A DNA stretch of 64,000 bases from Anaerofustis stercorihominis (GTDB lineage: Bacteria > Bacillota > Clostridia > Eubacteriales > Anaerofustaceae): contig NZ_SPHL01000002.1 in the NCBI RefSeq assembly GCF_005844425.1, positions 1-64,000 of the forward strand, in the 5' to 3' direction. The notes under the pieces were generated by a model. That model was given only the letters and a program-made list of their open reading frames with translations, searched no databases and was not told where the DNA came from. Positions 16,845 through 25,845 of the stretch are shown here, piece after piece; positions within the stretch are counted from its first letter, which is position 1, and each line of letters starts with the position of its first letter. The position numbers were made by a program, and so were the translations under genes.

Positions 16845-17774
16845 CTATTCTTTTTCTTTGTTTACTAAATATATGCCTATGCAAACCAAAATCAGTGATA
16901 TGATTCCAAGAATATTAAATACGCTTCCTTCTTTTAGAAGTATCGCAGAAAGAATTACTCCGCATACAGGGTTTAAAAATCCATAAACAGCAACTTTCCC
17001 AACAGGATTATATTTAAGAAGTGTAGCCCATAATGAATAGGCAACTGCTGAAATAAAAGCCATATAAATTAATAGAATAATACCGTTTATTGTTATATTA
17101 TTTATTTTTCCGCCTGTAAATATACCGATTAATATCATTATTATACCGCCGATTACAAATTGGTAACCGCTTAATATAACCGGTTTTTCATGTTTTGAAT
17201 ATTCTTTTATCATGATTGATGAGAATGCATAAAATACGGCAGAAAGAAAAATTAAACCTTCTCCACTTAATTTCATGTTAAAGTCAAAACTGCTTCCGTT
17301 TAAGTTTATAATTACAACTCCAATAAAGCCTATTAAACACCCAAATATTTTTGATGGGGTAAGTTTTTCATGTTTTAAAATAAGTGCGGGGATAAGGATT
17401 GCAAGAAATACATTTGATGCTTCTATTATTGATGCTTTTGTTCCCGTTGTGTTTGCAAGTCCAACATAAAAACATACATATTGCAGTACGGTTTGTACCA
17501 TTGATAATTTTAAAATAGAAGGGTAGGCTTCTTTTTTAGGTATAAGAACTTTTTTAGAAAGAATGCTTCCGATAACTATTGCAAGTATGCCTGCCATTGT
17601 GAATCTAAGTCCTGCAAAAAGCATTTGACTTGCAGTATCATTTCCTGCTATGTTGAATAATTCATATCCAATTTTTATTGCAGGAAATGCACTCCCCCAA
17701 AGGATGCAGCAGATTGATGCCAAAAGGCAAATTATTATAGGTTTAGTTAATACTGTTTGGTCGTTTTTTTTCAT
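16845..17774 (-). CDS. EamA/DMT-family membrane transporter
   Basis: About 309-residue, ten-helix drug/metabolite-superfamily exporter with two EamA halves (WGSAFPAIKIGYELF in the first, MAFISAVAYSLWATLLKYNPVGKVAVYGFLNPV in the second). The second half ends in LLKEGSVFNILGIISLILVCIGIYLV. A TTG at 17789 extends the frame, but AAAGGA at 17781-17786 is 6 nt before the ATG at 17774, so that start is used. It is only distantly related to the exporter at 8976-9878. Substrate unknown. Confidence 0.85.
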   Translation of the reverse strand: MKKNDQTVLTKPIIICLLASICCILWGSAFPAIKIGYELFNIAGNDTASQMLFAGLRFTMAGILAIVIGSILSKKVLIPKKEAYPSILKLSMVQTVLQYVCFYVGLANTTGTKASIIEASNVFLAILIPALILKHEKLTPSKIFGCLIGFIGVVIINLNGSSFDFNMKLSGEGLIFLSAVFYAFSSIMIKEYSKHEKPVILSGYQFVIGGIIMILIGIFTGGKINNITINGIILLIYMAFISAVAYSLWATLLKYNPVGKVAVYGFLNPVCGVILSAILLKEGSVFNILGIISLILVCIGIYLVNKEKE

Positions 17775-17791
17775 TATATGTCCTTTCAAGT

Positions 17792-17812
17792 AAAAAAGCC
17801 CTTTGGGGCTTT
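17792..17812 (-). terminator. terminator of the purA-rsmI transcript
   Basis: AAAGCCC (17795-17801) pairs with GGGCTTT (17806-17812). On the minus strand the stem is followed by six U residues, just after the rsmI stop. Confidence 0.8.
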
Positions 17813-18638
17813 ATTTTTTCATAAGAAAATTATATAATTCTCTTTTGTTTAAATTATTTTCTTTTGCAAGATTTTTTATTATGTCTTTTGGATTTTCTCC
17901 GCTTTCAACTCTTTTTTGAAAAATTTCTTTTGTTTCTTCCATAGAAAGATTTTTCTTTTCTTCTTTGTTGCCTTCAACGACAACAACAAATTCTCCTTTG
18001 ATATTTTCTTCATTTTCAAAAATATCAATAAGATTTATAACTTCGTCTCTGTAAGTTGTTTCATGAATTTTTGTTATTTCTTTTGAAATGGCAACCTTTC
18101 TGTTTCCTAAAACATTATTTATTGCTTTTAACAAATCTTTTAATTCATAAGGGGAAGAATAGAAGATAAGCGTTTTATCCAAATCCTTTAACGTTTTTAG
18201 TTTTTCCTCTTTTTTATTATATTTCTTTTGAAGAAATCCTATAAACAAAAACTCTTCACTGTTAAATCCCGATAATATCAAAGCTGGTAAGAGTGCATTT
18301 GCTCCCGGAACAACCGTAAATTTTATATTATTTTCTATAAGCTCTTTTACGAGTATGCTTCCTGGGTCTGATATAAGGGGAGTTCCTGCGTCAGAAATAA
18401 GCGCAATTTTCTTTTCTTCATTAATCAAGGAAAGAATATAATCTATTCTTTCCTTTTCATTAAATTTATGGTAACTTATTAACTTATTTTTTATTTCAAA
18501 ATGGTTAAGAAGTTTTATGGAATGCCTTGTATCTTCACAAAGAATTACATCCACTTCTTTTAAAACTTTAACCGCTCTGAAAGTCATATCTTCTAAGTTT
18601 CCTATTGGGGTGGAAACTATGTATACTTTATCATTCAT
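17811..18638 (-). CDS. rsmI: 16S rRNA 2'-O-ribose C1402 methyltransferase RsmI
   Basis: SAM-dependent tetrapyrrole-methylase-fold enzyme acting on 16S rRNA. The 275 residues begin with VYIVSTPIGNLEDMTFRAVKVLKEVD and ILCEDTRHS, and include the family's ALISDAGTPLISDPG and VVPGANALLPALILSGF motifs. A small C-terminal helical domain (ETKEIFQKRVESGENPKDIIKNLAKE) is present. The start lies 2 nt after purA, so the two genes are cotranscribed. Confidence 0.93.
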   Translation of the reverse strand: MNDKVYIVSTPIGNLEDMTFRAVKVLKEVDVILCEDTRHSIKLLNHFEIKNKLISYHKFNEKERIDYILSLINEEKKIALISDAGTPLISDPGSILVKELIENNIKFTVVPGANALLPALILSGFNSEEFLFIGFLQKKYNKKEEKLKTLKDLDKTLIFYSSPYELKDLLKAINNVLGNRKVAISKEITKIHETTYRDEVINLIDIFENEENIKGEFVVVVEGNKEEKKNLSMEETKEIFQKRVESGENPKDIIKNLAKENNLNKRELYNFLMKK

Positions 18639-18640
18639 AA

Positions 18641-19924
18641 TTAAAAATATTGTCTTCTTACTATTGTATCTTCTCTATCAGGACCAACAGAAACTATTCC
18701 GATAGGTATTTCGCAAAGTTCTTCAACTCTGTTTACATATTTTTTAGCATTTTCAGGAAGATCTTCAAATTTTCTTACTTTTGAAATATCTTCATTCCAG
18801 CCTTCAAATTCTTCATAAACAGGTTCACATTCTGAAAGAACGCTAAGTTCTGCCGGGAAGTCAGTTATAATTTCATCTTTGTATTTATATCCTACACAAA
18901 GTTTGATTTTATCCATTCCTGTTAATGTATCAAGTTTTGTGAATACTATGCTTGTAAGAGAATTAATTCTTACTGCATATTTTAGAATTACAGCATCAAG
19001 CCATCCGCATCTTCTTGGTCTGCCTGTTGTTGTTCCGTATTCATATCCTTTTTCTCTTAAGAAATCTCCGTCTTCATCGAATAACTCTGTAGGGAAAGGT
19101 CCTTTTCCTACTCTTGTTGTGTATGCTTTTGCTATACCGCATACATCATCAATAAAAGCAGGTCCAATACCTGAACCGATACAAGCTCCTGCAGCTGTAG
19201 GATGTGAAGATGTAACATAAGGATATGTACCAAAGTCTATATCAAGAAGTGTTGCTTGAGCACCTTCAAATAATACTTTTTTACCTTTTTTAATGTAATC
19301 ATATATAATAACTGTTGCATCATCAACATATTTTCTTATGATATCTGCACATTTATTGTATTCTTCAAAAATATCTTCAAATTTTAAAGCTTCTCCGCCG
19401 TATACTTCTACGATTTCTTTATTTACGCTTTCAAGATTAATTTTTAATTTTTCTTCAAATAGTTTTGTATCTATTAAATCACAAATTCTTATACCGCTTC
19501 TTTTGATTTTATCTGTATAAGCAGGTCCGATACCTCTTTTTGTAGTACCGATATCATTTTTGCCAAGGGATTTTTCGATAAGTTCATCAAGTACTCTGTG
19601 ATAAGGCATAATTACTTGCGCTCTTTTATCAATAATTAATTTGTCAAATTTAACACCTTGTTCTTTTAATGTGTTCATTTCTTGTACTAACCATGTAGGG
19701 TCTACTACCATTCCTGCGCCGATAATTGATGGTTTGTCTTGAATAACACCTGAAGGAATAACGTGTAATTTATATGTAATTCCGTTTGCTATAACCGTAT
19801 GACCGGCATTGTTTCCTCCTGAACTTCTTACTACGATATCGCATCTATCTGTAAAATAATCTGTTATTTTTCCTTTTCCTTCGTCGCCCCATTGAGAACC
19901 GACTACTACTAAATTTCCCATCAT
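18641..19924 (-). CDS. purA: adenylosuccinate synthetase
   Basis: GTP-dependent ligation of IMP and aspartate, the first committed step to AMP. The 427-residue protein has the P-loop QWGDEGKGKI (11-20), SSGGNNAGHTV, IGPAYTDKIKR, FEGAQATLLDIDFGTYPYVTSSH, TRVGKGPFPTE, TTTGRPRRCGWLD and the C-terminal SVGPDREDTIV. The first of two adjacent ATGs has GGAGG 5 nt upstream. The other purine genes are not in the window. Confidence 0.97.
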   Translation of the reverse strand: MMGNLVVVGSQWGDEGKGKITDYFTDRCDIVVRSSGGNNAGHTVIANGITYKLHVIPSGVIQDKPSIIGAGMVVDPTWLVQEMNTLKEQGVKFDKLIIDKRAQVIMPYHRVLDELIEKSLGKNDIGTTKRGIGPAYTDKIKRSGIRICDLIDTKLFEEKLKINLESVNKEIVEVYGGEALKFEDIFEEYNKCADIIRKYVDDATVIIYDYIKKGKKVLFEGAQATLLDIDFGTYPYVTSSHPTAAGACIGSGIGPAFIDDVCGIAKAYTTRVGKGPFPTELFDEDGDFLREKGYEYGTTTGRPRRCGWLDAVILKYAVRINSLTSIVFTKLDTLTGMDKIKLCVGYKYKDEIITDFPAELSVLSECEPVYEEFEGWNEDISKVRKFEDLPENAKKYVNRVEELCEIPIGIVSVGPDREDTIVRRQYF

Positions 19925-19956
19925 TAATACCTCCTAGTACTTTTTCACGACACTTA

Positions 19957-19985
19957 ATTGTACCTTATTTATATTGTTTTATCAA
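19957..19985 (-). promoter_or_regulatory. sigma-A promoter of purA
   Basis: Minus strand: TTGATA at 19980-19985, a 17-nt spacer, and TACAAT at 19957-19962. A leader of about 25 nt carries GGAGG. No purine riboswitch fits in this leader. Confidence 0.7.
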
Positions 19986-20078
19986 TAGCAAAATCCTTAA
20001 TTTATCGACTTTTTACATAACTTTCATGAATTTTCAGAATTATTTTATAAGTTGATTTTAAATATTTTTTTATTCTTA

Positions 20079-20087
20079 TGTTATAAT
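20079..20087 (+). promoter_or_regulatory. extended -10 promoter of the MBL-fold gene
   Basis: TGTTATAAT, with TG at 20079-20080 and TATAAT at 20082-20087, lies 28 nt before the ATG at 20116. No good -35 is seen. Confidence 0.45.
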
Positions 20088-20115
20088 CGAGTTATAAGTA
20101 AAAAAGAGGTGTGAT

Positions 20116-20937
20116 ATGAAAATTACAGTACTAAACGAAAACATGGTTTACAGAAAAAACATAATCGCCGAACATGGACTTTCTGTACTTATAGAGCATG
20201 ATAATAAAAAAATATTAATGGATGTTGGACAGAGTGATGTATTTTTAAAAAATGCACAGGCTTTAAATATAGATTTGAATGATTTGGACGCAGTTATTAT
20301 ATCTCATGGACATTATGATCATGGAGGAGGAATAAAATATCTTAAAAATTTAAGTAATATTCCTAGTATTTATATAACAAAGAATGCTCTTATTCCTAAA
20401 TACAGCATAAATAAAAAGACAAATAAATATTATTTTAACGGGATAAATGAAAGTGATTTGAATTTATTTAAGAATAAATTATATTTTACAGATGAAAAGG
20501 AAGAAATCTTTAATAATTTTTATTTAATAAGTAACATACCTTATGTTAACAGTTTTGAAAATAAACCAAGTAAATTTTATTTAAAAAAGAATAACAAAAT
20601 GATAATGGATGAAATGAAAGACGAGCAGGTTTTTGTGATAAGAACAAAAAACGGGCTTTGTGTTTTTATGGGGTGTGCTCATATGGGGGTAGTGAATGCA
20701 ATAGAATATATAAAGAAATTGTTTAAGGGAGAAAAAATATATTCTTTATTTGCCGGTATGCATCTTATAAATGCTGATAGTGTAAGAGTAAATAAAACAA
20801 TAGAATATCTAAAAAATAATAATATACAATATATTATGCCTTGTCACTGCAGCGGATATAGAGTTGTTTCCAAAATAGCCGATGAATGCGAAAAGAATTT
20901 CATTGAAGTGCAGTGTGGCAAAACAATACAGCTATAA
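20116..20937 (+). CDS. MBL-fold metallo-hydrolase
   Basis: Cytosolic metallo-beta-lactamase-fold protein of 273 residues. The metal motif is ISHGHYDHGGG (His64, His66, Asp68, His69). Later ligands occur in MGCAHMGVVNAIEYI, with a C-terminal MPCHCSGYRV segment. N-terminal AEHGLSVLIEHDNKKILMDVG is typical of the dihydropterin/methanopterin-phosphate-synthase-like subgroup. The substrate is unknown, and that subgroup name should not be read as proven activity. Monocistronic, convergent with the flavodoxin-like gene. Confidence 0.85.
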   Translation: MKITVLNENMVYRKNIIAEHGLSVLIEHDNKKILMDVGQSDVFLKNAQALNIDLNDLDAVIISHGHYDHGGGIKYLKNLSNIPSIYITKNALIPKYSINKKTNKYYFNGINESDLNLFKNKLYFTDEKEEIFNNFYLISNIPYVNSFENKPSKFYLKKNNKMIMDEMKDEQVFVIRTKNGLCVFMGCAHMGVVNAIEYIKKLFKGEKIYSLFAGMHLINADSVRVNKTIEYLKNNNIQYIMPCHCSGYRVVSKIADECEKNFIEVQCGKTIQL

Positions 20938-20957
20938 AATTTATAGCTGTTTTTTTG
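20928..20957. terminator. bidirectional terminator between MBL and flavodoxin-like genes
   Basis: ACAGCTATAAA (20928-20938) pairs perfectly with TTTATAGCTGT (20940-20950), followed by seven T. It contains the MBL stop codon and the 3' end of the opposing gene. Confidence 0.8.
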
Positions 20958-21429
20958 TATCTTTTATAAACTTTATAATTTCTTTTATATTTTCTTCTTT
21001 TACATAATCTATGCCATTTTTCGTAATATCAATATTTTCTTCTTTTTCTGGCTTTAACAATTTTGGTGCAATTTTAATAATTGTTTTATGAATAAAATTA
21101 AGTTTTGTTAAATCTATTCCACCTTGAAGATAGAAAAAAGGGATATCAATATTATTGTTTTTAATTAAATTATTTATGTTATCTTTATCATCTTTTGAAT
21201 ATATTCCAACGCCTGCCAAACCCTTAATATTAAAATTTTTCCTTGCTTTTTTAAATCCGCAAATTTGACTTGCACATATCCATCCTATAAAAAAAATTTC
21301 AGCATTTTTATTTAAAATATTTAAAGCTTCATCAATATCATAACACTTTAAGCCTGTTTCTTCTTTTATCATTTGAGCATATCGTAGAGAATGTCCGGAA
21401 TTACTTTTATATACTATTGTTTCTACCAT
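20941..21429 (-). CDS. flavodoxin-like protein
   Basis: 162 residues. The N-terminus ETIVYKSNSGHSLRYAQMIKEET matches the flavodoxin phosphate-loop plan (here S-N-S-G-H-S), followed by an acidic strand, a hydrophobic IFFIGWICASQICGF strand and LAGVGIYSKDD. The second FMN loop is unclear, so FMN binding is inferred and a redox role is only likely. Three cysteines are present in the first third. RBS AAGGAGAAAT precedes the ATG. Confidence 0.6.
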   Translation of the reverse strand: MVETIVYKSNSGHSLRYAQMIKEETGLKCYDIDEALNILNKNAEIFFIGWICASQICGFKKARKNFNIKGLAGVGIYSKDDKDNINNLIKNNNIDIPFFYLQGGIDLTKLNFIHKTIIKIAPKLLKPEKEENIDITKNGIDYVKEENIKEIIKFIKDTKKQL

Positions 21430-21584
21430 TTTATTTCTCCTTAAAGTTATATAACTATTTTACACTATTTTTTTATTAACTTCAATTTTATTTATAAAAA
21501 GTTAAAGTTCATTCCTCTCTTTTCTCAAAAACGACACTATAAATAAGTATATTAATACTAAATTAAAGTTAAAGGACAAGTTAT

Positions 21585-22499
21585 ATGAATTTAAATGAAA
21601 TACCAAAGGAAGTAACTGATATATTGCCAGAAAAAATGCTTCAAGTAATTGAGAAGGTTGAAACAAAAAATCAAGTTGAAGAAATAAGAATCAGGCTTGA
21701 TAAAAATATACATATAGTATGTTCAAATGAGGATTTTTTAATTTTATATAAAGTTACAAAAAGCGATATAGAAGGAATATTAAATCTTGCAACGGATTAT
21801 TCCTTTTACGCAAATGAAGAAAGTTTATTAAAAGGGTTTATTACATTAAAAGGCGGACACAGAATAGGTTTTAGCGGAAGTGTAATAAAAGAAAATGACA
21901 AAATAATTTCTATAAGAAATATTAATTCCTTGAATATTAGGATTGCAAGAGAGATTGTTGGAGTAAGTAACCTTGTAATGCCATATATATTAAATAAAGA
22001 CAAAATACTAAATACTCTTATTGTTTCTCCTCCAAAAGTAGGAAAAACAACATTGCTTCGTGATATTTCCAGGGAAATATCCACGAATAAAAAAGGATAT
22101 ATAGGTAAAAGGGTATGTATTGTCGATGAAAGAAAAGAGATTGCAGCACTACATAACGGTATAAGCCGCTTAAATGTAGGACAGAAGAGTGATATTTTGG
22201 AAGGAATTGATAAGGCGTATGGAATGAATATGCTTATAAGAGCAATGTCACCACAAGTGATAATAACCGATGAAGTAGGGAAGATTGAGGATATTTCCTC
22301 TTTGGAAAATTGTGTTTTAAGCGGAGTTAATGTGATTTCTTCTGCTCATGGGGAAAGTATGCAAGATATATTAAATAAAAAAGAGTTTGTCCCCATTATT
22401 AAAAAAGGTATTTTTGATAGATATATTTTTCTTGAAAATAAAAATGGAATAAGAAAATTAAAAGAAATATATAACAGAAGTTTAGAGAGGTTAATATGA
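21585..22499 (+). CDS. spoIIIAA: stage III sporulation protein AA (secretion ATPase)
   Basis: Cytosolic ATPase of the mother-cell-to-forespore SpoIIIA-SpoIIQ channel, related to type II/IV secretion ATPases. The 304 residues show KGGHRIGFSG, Walker A SPPKVGKTT (148-156), the VCIVDERKEIAA aspartate box, and Walker B PQVIITDEVG (223-232). First of eight genes in the conserved AA-AH order. It overlaps spoIIIAB by 4 nt. No clear sigma-E promoter was recognised upstream. Confidence 0.95.
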   Translation: MNLNEIPKEVTDILPEKMLQVIEKVETKNQVEEIRIRLDKNIHIVCSNEDFLILYKVTKSDIEGILNLATDYSFYANEESLLKGFITLKGGHRIGFSGSVIKENDKIISIRNINSLNIRIAREIVGVSNLVMPYILNKDKILNTLIVSPPKVGKTTLLRDISREISTNKKGYIGKRVCIVDERKEIAALHNGISRLNVGQKSDILEGIDKAYGMNMLIRAMSPQVIITDEVGKIEDISSLENCVLSGVNVISSAHGESMQDILNKKEFVPIIKKGIFDRYIFLENKNGIRKLKEIYNRSLERLI

Positions 22500-23014
22500 T
22501 TGTTTTTAAAATTACAGGAATGTTTTTTTTGTTTCTATCCAGTGTGTTTTGTTCAAAACAGATTACATCAAAAATAAAAAAGAGAGTTTATGAACTTGAA
22601 GAAATAGATAATATTTTAAATGATTTTATTGTAAGTATAAATGTTGGACTTTACGATGTTAGTTTTTTACTTTCAGAAGCTATAAAAAGAACAAAGACAA
22701 AATACCATGATTTTTTATGTGAAGTAAAAGATAATCTTGATAAAAAATCTTCAAATTATTTTTCAAAGATTTGGTTTGATTGTTTGAAGCATTATCACTT
22801 TGATATTACATTGGAAGAAAAGATACTTCTTGAAAATATCGGTGCAAGTCTTTCCTTTAATGATAAAAACAGAATGATAAAGCAGCTTACTTTACTTCAG
22901 ACTTCTATTGAAAATCAAATACAAAAAGCGAGAAAAGATAAAGATACAAAAGTTTCGTTATATGAAAAAATGGGAGTTTTGGTAGGAGGTTTTTTAGTGA
23001 TTATTTTTATATAA
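22496..23014 (+). CDS. spoIIIAB: stage III sporulation protein AB
   Basis: Membrane component of the SpoIIIA engulfment-stage complex, resembling type II secretion GspF-like proteins. It has 172 residues: an N-terminal membrane helix (MIVFKITGMFFLFLSSVF), a long helical cytosolic region with FIVSINVGLYDVSFLLSEAI and ILLENIGASLSFNDK, and a C-terminal hydrophobic helix (MGVLVGGFLVIIFI). Translationally coupled to spoIIIAA. Confidence 0.92.
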   Translation: MIVFKITGMFFLFLSSVFCSKQITSKIKKRVYELEEIDNILNDFIVSINVGLYDVSFLLSEAIKRTKTKYHDFLCEVKDNLDKKSSNYFSKIWFDCLKHYHFDITLEEKILLENIGASLSFNDKNRMIKQLTLLQTSIENQIQKARKDKDTKVSLYEKMGVLVGGFLVIIFI

Positions 23015-23025
23015 GGAGAGAGTAA

Positions 23026-23223
23026 ATGCAGATAGATATTATTTTTAAAATAGCAGGTGTAGGTTTTATTGTTGCTGTTTTAAGCATAATTTTGAAAAAA
23101 AGCGATAGGGATGATATGGCAACAATGGTCGCTTTAGCGGGAATAATCGTTGTTTTAATGCTTATTGTAAATATGGTAAATGAGTTCTTCTCTACGGTAA
23201 AAACTATGTTTGGATTATATTAA
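23026..23223 (+). CDS. spoIIIAC: stage III sporulation protein AC
   Basis: Tiny two-helix membrane protein of 65 residues, the normal size for SpoIIIAC. Helix one is IIFKIAGVGFIVAVLSIIL and helix two is TMVALAGIIVVLMLIVNMV, joined by a charged KKSDRDD loop. RBS AAGGAGAG stands before the ATG. It is followed 1 nt later by spoIIIAD. Confidence 0.92.
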   Translation: MQIDIIFKIAGVGFIVAVLSIILKKSDRDDMATMVALAGIIVVLMLIVNMVNEFFSTVKTMFGLY

Positions 23224-23224
23224 T

Positions 23225-23608
23225 ATGGATATTGTAAAAATTGCTATTGTTGGAATTCTTGGCAGTATCATAAGTTTGTTTTTTATAAAAGATTTTAAAG
23301 AATATGCTTTGTTTGTTTCTGTTATTGCAGGAATAATTATATTAGGTTTTGCCGTTAAATATTTATATGGTGTTATAGATGTAATAAATACTTATTCCGT
23401 TAAAGCAAATTTGGACATGCTTAACATAAAAGCAATATTTAAAATAATAGGTATATCGTATATAGGGCAGTTTGCGTCGGAACTGTGTATTGACAGCGGT
23501 AATAAAATGCTTGGAACAAAGGTAAGCTTTTTTACAAAAATACTTATATTGTATTTTTCTCTTCCGCTATTAATAAGTTTGTTTTCTTATATCGAGGAAG
23601 TATTATGA
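23225..23608 (+). CDS. spoIIIAD: stage III sporulation protein AD
   Basis: Membrane protein of about 127 residues with four hydrophobic helices, homologous to SpoIIIAC in its first half. The frame can be extended to a TTG at 23210, which would overlap spoIIIAC. The ATG at 23225 lies one base after the spoIIIAC stop and fits coupled re-initiation, so it is preferred although no strong Shine-Dalgarno is visible. The GISYIGQFASELCIDSGNKMLGTK segment is well conserved in the family. Confidence 0.9.
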   Translation: MDIVKIAIVGILGSIISLFFIKDFKEYALFVSVIAGIIILGFAVKYLYGVIDVINTYSVKANLDMLNIKAIFKIIGISYIGQFASELCIDSGNKMLGTKVSFFTKILILYFSLPLLISLFSYIEEVL

Positions 23609-24762
23609 AAAAAATATGTTTTTTGTTTATATGTTTTTTTATTATTGTCTGCCCTGTAATAGTTATTGCTGGGGAAGAGGGAAATAGTGAAGATTACAGC
23701 TCTTTAATAGATGGAATATATGAGCAAGGACAAATTTATAAACTTGATATGTATACTAACGATAATAGCTTCTATGAACTTTTTAATTTTAATAATATCC
23801 AAACTTTCATAAAAGATGTTTTAAGCGGAAATTATTCTTTTGATTATGACAGGTTTATAAATACCATAAAAGATATGTTTTTTTATACCTTTAAAGAAAG
23901 CTCTTCTATACTTTTAACTTTTATTGCACTTTCTATATGTTTAAGTCTTATTAACTTATTAAATTCTTCATTCATGAACAAAGAGATAAGCGATGTTGCA
24001 TTCTTTGGAGTGTATCTGGTTCTTATTATGGTTGTTGTTAAATGCTTTTTCGATATTGTAAGTACAGCTTATTCTCTTGTTAAAGCAATAACAGGTTTTA
24101 TGAATGTGCTTCTTCCAATAATAATAGTTTTACTTAATTTGAGCGGGAATGTTTTTTCCGGAAATATAATAAGCGTAAGTTTAGTATTTATAATAAATTT
24201 CTTTGCATCATCTATGACATATTTTATTATTCCAGCTTTAAGCTTTGGTTTTATATTAAGCATAATAGATAACATTTTAATAGATATAAATATTTCTTAT
24301 TTGGTATCTTTTATAAAACAGATGGTGTTGTTTTTAATGGGGATATTTTCATGTTTGTTTTTAGGTATTTTAGGTCTTCAAGGAAGTTTGTTTTCATCTA
24401 TTGACAGTCTTTCATTAAAGACAGCAAAATTTGCGGTAAGTAATCTCGTCCCTGTTCTTGGTTCTTTAATTTCTGATAGTACGGACACGGTGATTGGGTT
24501 TATAAAGGTTATAAAAAGTTCTGTAGGAATTGTAGGTATACTTATTTTTATATCTTTGCTTATTATTCCGCTTATTCATATGCTTTGTTTGGTTGTAACT
24601 TTTAAAATATCCGCTTTTTTATCCCAGCCTATAACGGATGCAAGAATAAGTAAGGCTCTTAATGATACAGCCGGATTTTTAAGTTTGATTTTTGCTTGTT
24701 TTATGGTTGTTTCTATATTATTTATTATGCTTATTGGCATCATCTCAATGATAGGAGGGTAG
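23605..24762 (+). CDS. spoIIIAE: stage III sporulation protein AE
   Basis: Largest membrane subunit of the SpoIIIA complex, 385 residues. It has a signal-like N-terminus (KKICFLFICFFIIVCPVIVIAG), a roughly 60-residue outer segment, then about seven membrane helices. Typical pieces are KAITGFMNVLLPIIIVLL and SLKTAKFAVSNLVPVLGSLISDSTDTVIG. It overlaps spoIIIAD by 4 nt and is followed by spoIIIAF after 1 nt. Confidence 0.93.
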   Translation: MKKICFLFICFFIIVCPVIVIAGEEGNSEDYSSLIDGIYEQGQIYKLDMYTNDNSFYELFNFNNIQTFIKDVLSGNYSFDYDRFINTIKDMFFYTFKESSSILLTFIALSICLSLINLLNSSFMNKEISDVAFFGVYLVLIMVVVKCFFDIVSTAYSLVKAITGFMNVLLPIIIVLLNLSGNVFSGNIISVSLVFIINFFASSMTYFIIPALSFGFILSIIDNILIDINISYLVSFIKQMVLFLMGIFSCLFLGILGLQGSLFSSIDSLSLKTAKFAVSNLVPVLGSLISDSTDTVIGFIKVIKSSVGIVGILIFISLLIIPLIHMLCLVVTFKISAFLSQPITDARISKALNDTAGFLSLIFACFMVVSILFIMLIGIISMIGG

Positions 24763-24763
24763 G

Positions 24764-25276
24764 ATGAATGAGTATTTAAAAAGTTTTATATATTTAATGC
24801 TTGTTATAAGTATTTTAAGGATGTTATCACCAGCTAAAGAATATGATAAATACATAAAATTTTTTGTTTCATTACTATTTGTGGTATCAATTTTATCGCC
24901 TATTATATCTGTGGTAAAAAAGGGGGAGTTCTCTTCTTTTTTAAATAAAAATTATGTAACTATGGATGAGTTGGAAACGAGTATCAATAATGGAAATATT
25001 GACATTAACACCCTTGTGAAAGATGAATATAAAAAGAAACTTGAAAATAACATTAAAAGTACACTAAAAAAACAATATTATGTTAATGCTGATGTTTTGG
25101 TAGTAATAAATGAAGATGAAAATTCTGCGTATTATGGGGATATAAAAAACGTAACAGTTACTTTAAACGAGGAAGATATAAAGAAAAAAGACAAAATAAA
25201 AAGTTACATAAATAAAACATATATGATTGATATAAAGAATATAAATATAAAGACAGGAAGTGTATCAAATGGATAA
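24764..25276 (+). CDS. spoIIIAF: stage III sporulation protein AF
   Basis: 170 residues. Two N-terminal membrane helices (YLKSFIYLMLVISILRMLSPA and YIKFFVSLLFVVSILSPII) are followed by a soluble domain with the ring-building fold typical of SpoIIIAF/AG (VNADVLVVINEDENS, VTVTLNEED). The 3' end contains the RBS of spoIIIAG, so translation is coupled. Confidence 0.9.
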   Translation: MNEYLKSFIYLMLVISILRMLSPAKEYDKYIKFFVSLLFVVSILSPIISVVKKGEFSSFLNKNYVTMDELETSINNGNIDINTLVKDEYKKKLENNIKSTLKKQYYVNADVLVVINEDENSAYYGDIKNVTVTLNEEDIKKKDKIKSYINKTYMIDIKNINIKTGSVSNG

Positions 25277-25832
25277 TAAGAAGATTTGTGATATGTTTAA
25301 CAAATTTTTTAAAGATAGTGATAGTAGTAAATCATTGCTTGTTTTACTTTTAATAATAGGGTTATGTTTGATATTTTTTTCTTCTTTCTTTTCATCTTCG
25401 TCTAAGGAAGATATTAAAAAAAACAGTGAAGACATATCGGCAAATGAATATAAAGAAAGTTTAGAGAAAAGTATCGAAGATACCTTAAAAGATGTTAGCG
25501 GGGTAGGTGATGTAAGCGTAACAATTACACTTGACGGCGAGGTGGAAAAGAATATCGCTTATAATGAGAACAATTCTTCTTCTTCCTCATCAAATGATAA
25601 TACAAATTCATCTGATAATAATACTTCTTCAAAAGATGCGGTAATGGTGAGGGAAGGTTCAAGTGAGACACCTTTTACAACAAAAGATACATATCCTGAT
25701 GTTGTAGGAGTTGTTGTGGTAGCGCAAGGGGCAAATGATAAAACCGTAGAGTATTACATTACAAAAAGTGTAGAAGCTTTATTGGATTTGCCTAGTTATA
25801 AAGTGGTAGTTTTACCAAGTAATAATAAATAA
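25269..25832 (+). CDS. spoIIIAG: stage III sporulation protein AG
   Basis: Bitopic ring-forming protein of the intermembrane channel, 187 residues. One membrane helix (SLLVLLLIIGLCLIFFSSFF) is followed by a ring-building-motif domain (LKDVSGVGDVSVTITLDG, then VVGVVVVAQGANDKTVEYYI) interrupted by a Ser/Asn-rich insertion near 110-130. A GTG at 25260 extends the frame, but AGGAAG at 25255-25260 is 8 nt before the ATG at 25269, which is preferred. Confidence 0.92.
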   Translation: MDNKKICDMFNKFFKDSDSSKSLLVLLLIIGLCLIFFSSFFSSSSKEDIKKNSEDISANEYKESLEKSIEDTLKDVSGVGDVSVTITLDGEVEKNIAYNENNSSSSSSNDNTNSSDNNTSSKDAVMVREGSSETPFTTKDTYPDVVGVVVVAQGANDKTVEYYITKSVEALLDLPSYKVVVLPSNNK

Positions 25833-25845
25833 GGAGAATGATCAT

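Noticed and set aside
21440-21584. Sigma-E promoter before spoIIIAA
   Set aside because: Such a promoter is expected, but no pair matching the sigma-E -35 and -10 consensus at the right spacing could be picked out with confidence.
25564-25632. Simple-sequence repeat in spoIIIAG as a possible phase-variation site
   Set aside because: The Ser/Asn-rich insertion is encoded by mixed codons, not by a regular repeat unit, and such linkers are common in SpoIIIAG.
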